NCBI RefSeq assembly: GCF_047276495.1
Contig: NZ_CP178543.1
Span: 5,580,001-5,644,000, forward strand
DNA: 64,000 nt
Source of the DNA: Capilliphycus salinus
GTDB lineage: Bacteria > Cyanobacteriota > Cyanobacteriia > Cyanobacteriales > Microcoleaceae
Direction: 5' to 3'
In this document: positions 7,859 through 15,135 of the stretch, in pieces
Layout: every line of letters begins with the position of its first letter
How positions within the stretch are numbered: position 1 is the stretch's first letter
The notes under the pieces: generated by a model
Database searches by the model: none
The model's input: only the letters and a program-made list of their open reading frames with translations
What the model was told of the DNA's origin: nothing
Position numbers and translations under genes: made by a program

Positions 7859-8455
7859 TTACAGGGGATGCGTCCAGTGATATTCCATATACTGAGATGT
7901 TTTCAGAGCAATTTCTTGACCCAACAATTTTGCCACAACATAGAGCGACAAATCAATTCCGGCAGAAATTCCCCCTGCCGTCATAATTTTGTCTTGATCG
8001 ACATAGCGTTGATTTTCTACAACCTCTGTTTTGGGTGCAATTTCTCGCAGTAAATCAAACGCCTGATAATGAGTTGTCGCACTTAAACCGTCGAGCAAAC
8101 CGACTTTGGCTAAAATTAAAGCGCCCGTACAAACGGACAGAACCAACTCGGCATCTTGAGAACAGGTTTTCACCCAATTTAAAATGTTTGAGTTCTTGAT
8201 TGCTTCTCGACTGCCAATTCCACCGGGAACGATTAAAATATGAGGAGAGGGGCAATCTGTAAGCGCATATTCGGGATTAACACTCAACCCATTTTTTGCC
8301 CGAATGGTTTCTTTCGTTTCCGCAACGGTGTACACCCGAAACGGTTGTTCATCTTTATTCAATTCTGAGGTAACAGAAAACACTTCAAACGGGCCTGCAA
8401 AGTCGAGAACTTCGACATCGTTAAACAGCAAAATACCAACATTTCTTTGAGTCAT
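7859..8455 (-). CDS. DJ-1/PfpI family protein
   Basis: The 198-residue protein is a class I glutamine-amidotransferase-like domain of the DJ-1/PfpI superfamily. It shows the N-terminal VGILLFNDVEVLDFAGPFEVF, the PGGIGSR loop, and the nucleophile elbow LSVCTGALILAKVGLLDG with Cys109. The C-terminal TAGGISAGIDLSLYVVAKL is typical of the branch that includes isonitrile hydratase and the N-terminal domain of AraC-like regulators. No DNA-binding domain is attached, so it is more likely an enzyme or chaperone than a regulator. It is divergent from the small coiled-coil gene at 8532. The substrate cannot be read from sequence. Confidence 0.85.
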   Translation of the reverse strand: MTQRNVGILLFNDVEVLDFAGPFEVFSVTSELNKDEQPFRVYTVAETKETIRAKNGLSVNPEYALTDCPSPHILIVPGGIGSREAIKNSNILNWVKTCSQDAELVLSVCTGALILAKVGLLDGLSATTHYQAFDLLREIAPKTEVVENQRYVDQDKIMTAGGISAGIDLSLYVVAKLLGQEIALKTSQYMEYHWTHPL

Positions 8456-8531
8456 AGTCTTTACCTTTTCCTAAACGATTCAATCTCTTTAAATCTGAAT
8501 TCATTTTTGTTGTAATTCCTCAGCCGAAACA

Positions 8532-8906
8532 ATGATGAAAAACCTTTTTAAATCTCCAACGGTTCTGCGCTTGAGTCTTGCCGTTTTATCTGCTATAATT
8601 ATCTGGCAAATATTTTCACCGGCTCAAGCTTCGACCAACTCTCAACTTGAATTTCGGATTCGACGGTTGGAGGCTCAAATTTCTCAATTGAGAGGGGAAA
8701 TTAGCAGTTTAAGATTTCAATCTTCCCCGCCCATTAACCCCGTAGAAATTGCCCCCGGCGAAAACATTCCGCCCGATCCGCGATCGCATTTAATGTCTGG
8801 CGATCCGATGTTTGATCGGTTGGCAACGCTGGTGATTGAACTCAAGCAAGATTTTCAACAACTACAAGAACGTGTTGATCAAATCGAATCGGATACCCAA
8901 ACCTAA
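8532..8906 (+). CDS. Small membrane-anchored coiled-coil protein
   Basis: The 124-residue protein opens with a basic stretch and one hydrophobic helix (about residues 12-33, ending PAQAS), fitting a signal peptide or an N-terminal anchor. Residues 38-62 form a heptad-like helix (LEFRIRRLEAQISQLRGEISSLR) and residues 95-120 a second one. A Pro-rich linker joins the helices. This suggests an extracytoplasmic oligomer. I do not recognise the family. It ends convergent with psaX, with a long hairpin at 8947-9000 between them. Confidence 0.6.
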   Translation: MMKNLFKSPTVLRLSLAVLSAIIIWQIFSPAQASTNSQLEFRIRRLEAQISQLRGEISSLRFQSSPPINPVEIAPGENIPPDPRSHLMSGDPMFDRLATLVIELKQDFQQLQERVDQIESDTQT

Positions 8907-8946
8907 AGGTCGGGGTGTGTCTGCTTTTAGATTTTCAACAGTTAAA

Positions 8947-9000
8947 GTGCTGCTCTAGAATTGTGATTGAACAAACTCAATTAAAAATTGGGAGCAGCAC
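8947..9000. terminator. Long stem-loop between convergent genes
   Basis: GTGCTGCTC (8947-8955) and GAGCAGCAC (8992-9000) are perfect 9-bp arms around 36 nt that contain an internal A/T hairpin. It lies between the convergent small coiled-coil gene and psaX. Termination is inferred from position, since the U-runs are weak. Confidence 0.45.
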
Positions 9001-9035
9001 AAATTTATTAAATCAAAAATTAACAGCGTTTAAAA

Positions 9036-9164
9036 CTATTCGATGATATGGAAGTAGTAGGCAGCTACCAACAAGTTGATCGCCAGGAGCAGGATAGCCC
9101 AAAACGTGCGAAAAGGATAAGGAGCTTGTGACTCGTGATTTCTCATTGCGCCGTCATTTTTCAT
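9036..9164 (-). CDS. psaX: Photosystem I subunit PsaX-like small protein
   Basis: This 42-codon gene encodes a single transmembrane helix with a short polar N-terminus. The core PYPFRTFWAILLLAIN followed by LLVAAYYFHIIE closely matches PsaX of Thermosynechococcus as I recall it (YAFRTFWAVLLLAIN, then FLVAAYYF). PsaX is a peripheral one-helix photosystem I subunit that contacts a chlorophyll and lipids in the thylakoid membrane. The start at 9164 has GAGG about 9 bp upstream. An in-frame ATG at 9146 would give 36 residues and the same N-terminal length as the Thermosynechococcus protein, and an upstream ATG at 9179 is also in frame. The gene is 94 bp downstream of lipA on the same strand. Confidence 0.82.
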   Translation of the reverse strand: MKNDGAMRNHESQAPYPFRTFWAILLLAINLLVAAYYFHIIE

Positions 9165-9258
9165 AAATTCAAACCTCATTGCAAATGCGTTGATTTTATT
9201 AAAGCATAGATAAGATCATTTTCAGACAAATGGGGATCAATTTCCTTCTGTAGTCTGA

Positions 9259-10197
9259 TCAGTCTCTTTCTCCAGCATGATAAGAACTGCGAACAAGCGG
9301 CCCCGATCGCACGTGAGAAAAACCCATTTCTTTAGCGATCGCTCCCAAGCGTTCAAACTCGGCCGGAGTCCAATATTTCTGCACCGGTAAATGGGCCAAA
9401 GATGGGCGCATATATTGACCCAGAGTGACGCGATCGCAATCTATCTTTCTGAGATCTTGAAGCGTTTCAATAATCTCCGCTTCCGTTTCTCCATGTCCTA
9501 ACATTAATCCCGATTTCGTGGGAAGAGTTGGAGCGAGTTTTTTAACAATTCTCAACACATCGAGGGAGCGATCGTACTTTGCCCCCCGTCTCACCGTTCC
9601 TTGTAGACGTCGAACGGTTTCGACATTGTGGTTATAACAAGCGGGTTTGGCGGCTACGACCGTAGCAATGCGTTGATATTGTAATTCGCTCGGATCGCCG
9701 CCCCCCTGTCCGCCCCAAAAATCGGCGGTAAGCACTTCAATATCCGTTTGGGGGTTATTCTCACGAATCGCCTCCATCGTGGCGACAAACCAACCGGCGC
9801 CGCCATCGGTTAAATCATCTCGGGCCACCGAAGTCAACACCACGTAACGCAAGCCCAAAAGCCGCACCGCCTCGGCCACCTTTTGAGGTTCATCCGGGTC
9901 CAAAGGCATGGGAGCGTGACCTTTATCAACTTGACAAAACGCACAGGAACGGGTGCAAACAGGCCCCATCAGCAGGAACGTAGCCGTACCTTGAGCATAA
10001 CATTCTCCCCGGTTGGGGCAACGTCCTTCCTCGCAGATGGTGTGAATGTTACGCTGTTTGATAATCTGCTGAACTTGAGACAGTTCGGTCACTTTTGGGA
10101 TCGGACGGCGCAACCACTCCGGCATGGCGGCAACCATAGATCGCAAAGAAGCGGATGGAGACTCGGGTGTAGATGGAGAGTGAGTAGGAGTTGACAT
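9259..10197 (-). CDS. lipA: Lipoyl synthase
   Basis: LipA is a radical SAM enzyme that inserts two sulfurs into octanoyl groups on lipoyl domains of pyruvate dehydrogenase and the glycine cleavage system. The 312-residue protein has both iron-sulfur motifs: the auxiliary cluster Cys55, Cys60 and Cys66 (CEEGRCPNRGEC) and the SAM cluster Cys81, Cys85 and Cys88 (CTRSCAFC). Further family features are VARDDLTDGGA, CYNHNVETV, TKSGLMLGHGE and the C-terminal GPLVRSSYHA with the conserved serine. Many cyanobacteria encode two LipA paralogues, and this one could be either. It lies upstream of psaX on the same strand and is divergent from the response regulator. Confidence 0.95.
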   Translation of the reverse strand: MSTPTHSPSTPESPSASLRSMVAAMPEWLRRPIPKVTELSQVQQIIKQRNIHTICEEGRCPNRGECYAQGTATFLLMGPVCTRSCAFCQVDKGHAPMPLDPDEPQKVAEAVRLLGLRYVVLTSVARDDLTDGGAGWFVATMEAIRENNPQTDIEVLTADFWGGQGGGDPSELQYQRIATVVAAKPACYNHNVETVRRLQGTVRRGAKYDRSLDVLRIVKKLAPTLPTKSGLMLGHGETEAEIIETLQDLRKIDCDRVTLGQYMRPSLAHLPVQKYWTPAEFERLGAIAKEMGFSHVRSGPLVRSSYHAGERD

Positions 10198-10369
10198 CTA
10201 GAAACTAAAAATTAGTATCATCAAAGGATTGATCTCGGGCTAAATTCTGCCGAGAGGTTTCGCTCAAGTGTAAGCTATTGTATGTGAAGAACTCGGGTTG
10301 AGTTCGAAGCGATGAGTCACAATAGACTCATAATGGTCAATTTAACTCATCACTAGGGAGTCGTCAGTC

Positions 10370-10939
10370 GTGGCAGGTCGAAAAATCCTGGTTATCGATG
10401 ATAGCAAAGTTATTCGAGTGCGAGTTCAAGAAATGCTCCCGCCCGGTAACTTTGATGTATTAGAAGCCAAAGATGGTAAAGAAGGACTCGAATTGGTTCG
10501 TCAGGAACATCCTAACTTAATTATGTTAGATTTCCTGTTACCCAAGTTGAGCGGTTGGGAAGTGTTTCAGCAGATCCAAGCTCATAATGATTTGCGGAAA
10601 ATTCCTTTGGTGTTAATGTCGGGTCGTAAAGAGGAGGTAACAGAAAAAATACCCGAACCGTTTGAGTATTTTGAGTTTATCGAAAAGCCTTTTGAAAAGA
10701 AACAACTGGTCGAAGCGATCAAGTCTGCTTTTATCAAAGCCAATAAGCCGCGAGAACCTCTAGCAACCGCCACCCCAACGGCCGCCCCCGCTGCGGATCT
10801 AGAAAAAACTTCGTCAGAGGCGGCGAAAATTAAGGCGTTAGAACAGCGAATGGCAAAAATGCAAGCGGAAATGAACGCCTTGAAAAAACAGGTTGCTCAA
10901 CTCAAAGCCTTTGTGATCAAACTGAAAAAGTCACCTTAA
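10370..10939 (+). CDS. Response regulator with C-terminal coiled coil
   Basis: The 189-residue protein has a CheY-like receiver domain (residues 1-122) with the acidic pair Asp10-Asp11, phosphoacceptor Asp54 (LIMLDFLLPKLSG), Ser84 and Lys106 (EKPF). An Ala/Pro/Thr-rich linker follows, then a charged coiled coil (about residues 147-189, heptads around KIKALEQRMAKMQAEMNALK). There is no DNA-binding or enzymatic output domain, so signalling is likely through protein binding or oligomerisation. The GTG start at 10370 has GGGAG about 10 bp upstream. The partner histidine kinase is not in this window. Confidence 0.88.
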   Translation: MAGRKILVIDDSKVIRVRVQEMLPPGNFDVLEAKDGKEGLELVRQEHPNLIMLDFLLPKLSGWEVFQQIQAHNDLRKIPLVLMSGRKEEVTEKIPEPFEYFEFIEKPFEKKQLVEAIKSAFIKANKPREPLATATPTAAPAADLEKTSSEAAKIKALEQRMAKMQAEMNALKKQVAQLKAFVIKLKKSP

Positions 10940-11039
10940 GATCTCGACGGGAACTGCTAAAATGCAACATTGCTGATCGCACTGCTTTGAGCTTGTAGAT
11001 TGATCGCGATCGCTAATAATTCATTCCCTGATTCAGTTT

Positions 11040-12077
11040 ATGACTCTAGATGACTCTTTTCTGGCTCAACTGACTGCGACAGCCGACTCCTTAACGCAAC
11101 GCTTAGATGACTTTTCTCAAGCTAGAGTCTTGGTGGTGGGAGATTTAACCCTCGATGAATACCTCACGGGTCAGGTAGAACGACTCTCCCGCGAGGCGCC
11201 GGTGTTAATTCTCCGACATGAAGCCACCCGTCAAATTCCCGGTGGGGGCGCCAATGCGGTGTACAATTTGGCGAAACTGGGGGCAAGGGTGAAAGTGGCG
11301 GGTTTTGTGGGGAAGGACGAACAGGGTTTGGCTTTGCGGCGCATTTTTGAGTCTTCGGGTATTGATACTGAGGGGATGTTGCTCGATGCGGATCGCCCGA
11401 CGGTGACGAAAACTCGCATTTCCGGTCATGCGCGTCAGTCCGTGACTCAACAAATTGTGAGGATTGATCGCAAGTCCGATCTGCTGCCCGAGTTGGAGTT
11501 ACAGTTAGAGTTGGCTGATTATATTCGCAACTCCTTAGATACGGTGGATGCGGTGGTGTGTTCGGACTATGGCGATGGGGTTTTTACGCCGGCAACGCTT
11601 GAAGCGGCTTTGTCTCATTCGTTGACGGTGGTGGATACGCAAAAGGATTTACATCGGTTTGCGGGGGCGAGTCTGTTTACCCCCAACCTCCCGGAAGCGG
11701 AACTGGCTGTTGGATATTCTATTACTGACGATCACACTTTAGCCCGGGCAGGAGAAGACCTTCTAAAATTAACTGGGGCGGCTCATATTTTGATTACACG
11801 GGGCGAAGATGGGATGAGTCTGTTTTCTGCCGATCCGGATGTTTCTCCTGCCAGAGTCTCGCATATTCCCGCTTTTAATCGTACAGATGTTTTTGATGTT
11901 ACTGGCGCTGGGGATACCGTTGTTGCAGCGTTAACGTTGGGCTTGTGTGCGGGGGCTTCGCTTTGGGAAGCGGCTATTTTGGGGAATTTGGCGGCGAGTT
12001 TGGTGGTGCGTCAGTTTGGAACCGCTACAACTACCCCTGAAGAAATGAAGGAAACTTTGCGATCGCTACTGAGTTAG
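11040..12077 (+). CDS. PfkB-family kinase, HldE N-domain-like
   Basis: The 345-residue protein is a ribokinase/PfkB sugar kinase most like the kinase domain of HldE/RfaE, which phosphorylates D-glycero-beta-D-manno-heptose 7-phosphate for ADP-heptose synthesis. It shows VLVVGDLTLDEYLTGQVERLS, REAPVLIL, the signature PGGGANAVYNLAKLGA, and the C-terminal TGAGDT with catalytic Asp292. The adenylyltransferase domain of bifunctional HldE is absent. It could phosphorylate another sugar. The GT9 gene at 3194 would be a plausible downstream partner, but the two are 7 kb apart. Confidence 0.8.
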   Translation: MTLDDSFLAQLTATADSLTQRLDDFSQARVLVVGDLTLDEYLTGQVERLSREAPVLILRHEATRQIPGGGANAVYNLAKLGARVKVAGFVGKDEQGLALRRIFESSGIDTEGMLLDADRPTVTKTRISGHARQSVTQQIVRIDRKSDLLPELELQLELADYIRNSLDTVDAVVCSDYGDGVFTPATLEAALSHSLTVVDTQKDLHRFAGASLFTPNLPEAELAVGYSITDDHTLARAGEDLLKLTGAAHILITRGEDGMSLFSADPDVSPARVSHIPAFNRTDVFDVTGAGDTVVAALTLGLCAGASLWEAAILGNLAASLVVRQFGTATTTPEEMKETLRSLLS

Positions 12078-12079
12078 GG

Positions 12080-12255
12080 GTTTTCAGTCACCAGTCACCA
12101 GTCACCAGTCACCAGTGTTTTTCAGTTGTCAGTAAACAGTTTCTCCCCACCTCCCCACCTCCAGTCCTCCTGACCTCACGACTCTCGACTCCGGGGCGGG
12201 TTTAGATCGGTTATCTGTGGGTAAGATACATTATTACAGAACCCGCCCCTACCAA
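12080..12255. repeat. CAGTCACC minisatellite and GGGGCGGGTT repeat
   Basis: Four CAGTCACCAGT-type units (about 12086-12117) are followed by a GGGGCGGGTTTAGATCGG to AGAACCCGCCCCTACC palindrome (about 12193-12252). It belongs to the family described at 2020-2400. Confidence 0.7.
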
Positions 12256-12268
12256 AGCGACTCCTGAG

Positions 12269-12295
12269 TTGCGATCGGGTGGAATCAGGTATAAT
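12269..12295 (+). promoter_or_regulatory. Possible promoter of the CADD-like gene
   Basis: A consensus TATAAT at 12290-12295 lies 87 bp before the chosen ATG. The nearest -35-like hexamer, TTGCGA at 12269-12274, gives a short 15-bp spacer, so only the -10 is convincing. Confidence 0.35.
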
Positions 12296-12381
12296 ATTGG
12301 GTTTGGGATGAAGGCGTACTCTTGACAAGAATCCAATTTATTATACAATTTTCTAGCATTAACCCATCACCGAGTGAATTT

Positions 12382-13083
12382 ATGCTAGTCCAAGAAAAAT
12401 CCATGACTGAGCAAGAGTTTTTAACTCAAATTGACGAGATTATTGACGCCCATCATCTACTCAAGCATCCTTTTTATCAACTCTGGAATGAAGGTAAATT
12501 AACCTTGGGAATGTTGCAAGAGTACGCGACAGAATATTATCTACAAGTTCATCACTTTCCGACCTACGTTAGCGCGACTCATGCCGCTTGTGATGACTTA
12601 GAAATTCGTCAGATGTTGCTCGAAAATTTAATCGAAGAAGAACGGGGTTCTGCCAATCATCCCGAACTTTGGTTACGCTTCGCGGAAGGACTCGGTGTGG
12701 ACAGAAAAGCGGTTCTTGAACGCCAACATCTCGACAAAACTCAAGAGTCTGTTCGGATTTTAAAAGATTTGTCAAGATCGGAAAATGCGGTAAAAGGTTT
12801 GGCGGCTTTGTATGCTTATGAAGCTCAAATTCCTGAAGTTTCTACCACCAAAATTGCGGGACTCAATACCTATTATGGAATTGATTCTTCCGATGCGGTT
12901 GCCTTTTTTAAAGTCCATGAAAAAGCCGATGAAGTTCACAGCCAAATGACTCGCGAGGCTTTGGTTAAACTCTGTGCAACCGACGAACAAAAGCAGGCGG
13001 CTATTTCGGCGACAGAAGAAGCTGTTTTTGCGTTTAATTTGTTGTTAGATGGCATTTACGAACAATATTGTCAAGCGGCTTAA
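12382..13083 (+). CDS. CADD-type haem-oxygenase-like di-metal protein
   Basis: The 233-residue protein belongs to the TenA/PqqC-like haem-oxygenase fold and most resembles Chlamydia CADD, reported to make p-aminobenzoate for folate by sacrificing its own tyrosine. All six metal ligands of that group are present with colinear spacing: Glu86, His93, Glu147, His179, Asp183 and His186 (IEEERGSANH, YAYEAQIPE, HEKADEVH). Tyr32 (LLKHPFYQLW) and Lys157 (STTKIAGL) occupy the positions I recall as Tyr27 and Lys152 in Chlamydia. The frame is open upstream to a TTG at 12322. I chose ATG 12382, and ATG 12403 is also possible. A pABA role is inference. Other haem-oxygenase-like oxidases or a thiaminase-like protein are alternatives. 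The gene stands alone after a repeat cluster. Confidence 0.8.
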   Translation: MLVQEKSMTEQEFLTQIDEIIDAHHLLKHPFYQLWNEGKLTLGMLQEYATEYYLQVHHFPTYVSATHAACDDLEIRQMLLENLIEEERGSANHPELWLRFAEGLGVDRKAVLERQHLDKTQESVRILKDLSRSENAVKGLAALYAYEAQIPEVSTTKIAGLNTYYGIDSSDAVAFFKVHEKADEVHSQMTREALVKLCATDEQKQAAISATEEAVFAFNLLLDGIYEQYCQAA

Positions 13084-13161
13084 TCCTCGTCAACGGGTAG
13101 AAGTTTCCAGTTTTGCTGAAAACGTCATCACGGCTTGCAAAGTTATGTAAAGTTGTGTAAT

Positions 13162-13192
13162 AATAAAAACGCCCTCCCTAAGGAGAGCGTTG
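13162..13192 (-). terminator. psbA intrinsic terminator
   Basis: Read on the minus strand, the segment after the psbA stop forms AACGCTCTCC-TTAG-GGAGGGCGTT followed by TTTATTATT. A strong stem plus U-run 30 bp past the stop codon supports Rho-independent termination. Confidence 0.75.
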
Positions 13193-13223
13193 ATTAACTA
13201 GCTATTCGGATGGAACACTGGCA

Positions 13224-14306
13224 TTAGCCATTGATGGAAGGAGCCACGAGTGCAACCGACTCAGACTCACCAGAGGCTAAGTCTAACGGGAAGTTGTGAG
13301 CATTGCGCTCGTGCATTACTTCCATACCCAAGTTGGCACGGTTGATCACATCAGCCCAAGTATTGATCACGCGACCGCTAGAGTCGAGGACGGACTGGTT
13401 GAAGTTGAAACCGTTGAGGTTAAACGCCATAGTGGAAACCCCTAAAGCGGTAAACCAAATCCCAATTACAGGCCACGCACCCAAGAAGAAGTGCAGTGCG
13501 CGAGAGTTGTTAAACGAAGCATATTGGAAGATTAAACGGCCAAAGTAACCGTGAGCGGCTACGATGTTGTAAGTTTCTTCTTCTTGACCGAATTTATAAC
13601 CGTAGTTTTGAGACTCGGTTTCGGTGGTTTCCCGAACTAAAGAAGAAGTCACCAAGCTTCCGTGCATCGCACTAAACAAAGCGCCTCCGAACACACCGGC
13701 AACGCCCAACATATGGAAGGGGTGCATGAGGATGTTGTGTTCAGCCTGGAATACGATCATAAAGTTGAACGTTCCAGAGATACCCAACGGCATACCATCA
13801 GAGAAGCTACCTTGTCCAATGGGATAGATCAAGAATACTGCGGTTGCAGCGGACAGCGGGGCTGAGTAAGCCACACAGATCCAAGGACGCATTCCCAGAC
13901 GGTAGGATAATTCCCACTGACGCCCCATGTAGCAGCAAATGCCGATGAAGAAGTGGAAAATAATCAACTGGTAAGGGCCGCCGTTGTACAGCCACTCATC
14001 GAGAGATGCAGCTTCCCAAATGGGGTAGAAGTGCAAACCGATAGCGTTAGAAGACGGAACAACAGCACCGGAGATGATATTGTTACCGTACAACAAAGAA
14101 CCCGCTACAGGTTCGCGAATTCCGTCAATGTCCACCGGGGGAGCAGCTACAAATGCGATAATGTAGCAGATGGTCGCGGTCAGCAAAGTCGGGATCATCA
14201 GAACACCGAACCAACCTACATAAATGCGGTTGTCGGTAGAGGTGATCCAGTTGCAGAACCGATCCCACAGATTGGCGTTTTCGCCCTGTCTGATTGTTGT
14301 GGTCAT
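13224..14306 (-). CDS. psbA: Photosystem II D1 protein
   Basis: D1 binds the P680 chlorophylls, pheophytin, QB and most ligands of the Mn4CaO5 cluster in the thylakoid membrane. From the ATG at 14306 the protein is 360 residues, the standard length. Asp170, Glu189, His190, His198, His215, Ser264, His272, His332, Glu333, His337, Asp342 and Ala344 all fall at canonical numbers, and a 16-residue C-terminal extension follows the Ala344 processing site. Residue 130 is Gln, the low-light (D1:1-like) variant, rather than Glu of the high-light form. The frame is open 10 codons further upstream, but MTTTIRQGENAN is the known start. Only one psbA copy lies here, and cyanobacteria usually have several. 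Confidence 0.98.
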   Translation of the reverse strand: MTTTIRQGENANLWDRFCNWITSTDNRIYVGWFGVLMIPTLLTATICYIIAFVAAPPVDIDGIREPVAGSLLYGNNIISGAVVPSSNAIGLHFYPIWEAASLDEWLYNGGPYQLIIFHFFIGICCYMGRQWELSYRLGMRPWICVAYSAPLSAATAVFLIYPIGQGSFSDGMPLGISGTFNFMIVFQAEHNILMHPFHMLGVAGVFGGALFSAMHGSLVTSSLVRETTETESQNYGYKFGQEEETYNIVAAHGYFGRLIFQYASFNNSRALHFFLGAWPVIGIWFTALGVSTMAFNLNGFNFNQSVLDSSGRVINTWADVINRANLGMEVMHERNAHNFPLDLASGESESVALVAPSING

Positions 14307-14450
14307 GCTTGAATAATTGCTAAATTCAGTTTTCAAGGTTCGTTTGGTAGCGAATCAGCTACCTTGAAACTGATTGTATCAGGTCAACACACAGATTAGA
14401 CTTTTGTAAAGCATTTTTGATAAAACTTTGTTTTGCTTAACATAAGCCAC

Positions 14451-14660
14451 CCTTATTTAAAGTATAGCGCTTTGGGTAGGCAAAAGGCGCTCTTGCAAAA
14501 GGCAAGAGGCAAGAGGGGAAAGGGGAAAGGGGAAAGGGGAAAGGGGAATAGGCGCTTCTAGCAATAGGCAAGAGGGGAAAGGGGAAAGGGGAAAGGGGAC
14601 AGGGAACAGTGATCAGTGGGATGGAACTCTTCACTGGTCACTGGTTACTGATCACTGGTT
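14451..14660. repeat. GGGGAAA tandem-repeat tract
   Basis: Two blocks of the heptamer GGGGAAA (about 14514-14548 and 14574-14600) sit among GCAAGAG units. After them comes a CACTGGT/CAGTGATCAGT-type dyad-rich stretch. The tract fills the space between psbA and the HIT gene. An open frame across it (minus strand) is low-complexity Pro/Phe/Leu and not a gene. Confidence 0.75.
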
Positions 14661-14666
14661 AGTGTT

Positions 14667-15014
14667 TTAACCGGGTGGCCACTGCATTTGACGGCCGCCC
14701 ATAATGTGAATGTGAAGGTGAAAAACGGTTTGGCCGCCATCTGGCCCGTTGTTGATGACCACGCGGAAACCGTTGTCTAAACCCGCTTCTTGGGCAATTT
14801 GTTTTACTTTTAACAATAAATGTCCCATCAAAGCGTGGTCTTCTGGCGTGGCATCCGCTAACTTAGGAATAGGCTTTTTTGGAATCAGAATAATATGGAC
14901 AGGTGCTTGGGGTGCAATGTCCCTAAAAGCTAAAACCAACTCATCCTCGTAAACAATATCAGCCGAAATTTCACGACGGATGATTTTACCAAATATTGTA
15001 TCTTGATCGCTCAT
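14667..15014 (-). CDS. HIT family (histidine triad) protein
   Basis: The 115-residue protein is a HINT-type purine nucleoside phosphoramidase or hydrolase. It has TIFGKIIRREISADIVYED, the AFRDIAPQAPVHIILIPKKP core, and the histidine triad FHLHIHIMGG with the usual H-x-H-x-H spacing. The family acts as a cytoplasmic homodimer on AMP-lysine or AMP-NH2 type substrates, and its physiological target is poorly defined. I start at the ATG at 15014 (MSDQDTIF). An upstream in-frame ATG at 15047 would add 11 residues. It is divergent from comM. Confidence 0.9.
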   Translation of the reverse strand: MSDQDTIFGKIIRREISADIVYEDELVLAFRDIAPQAPVHIILIPKKPIPKLADATPEDHALMGHLLLKVKQIAQEAGLDNGFRVVINNGPDGGQTVFHLHIHIMGGRQMQWPPG

Positions 15015-15135
15015 AGGTCTGATTTCGTCTTTCTTCAACTCTTGCATCTAACAGACAACAAAAAGCGTTTATATTTTTCGCTTGAGTTGCTCTATCAATC
15101 ATACATTAACACCATTATTATCCATTCAAATTATC

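Noticed and set aside
13662..14312. Several plus-strand frames opposite psbA
   Set aside because: Antisense shadows of a highly conserved gene with no start signals.
14437..14634. Open frame of 65 codons, minus strand
   Set aside because: It is translated from the GGGGAAA tandem tract (Pro/Phe/Leu low complexity) and has no start context.
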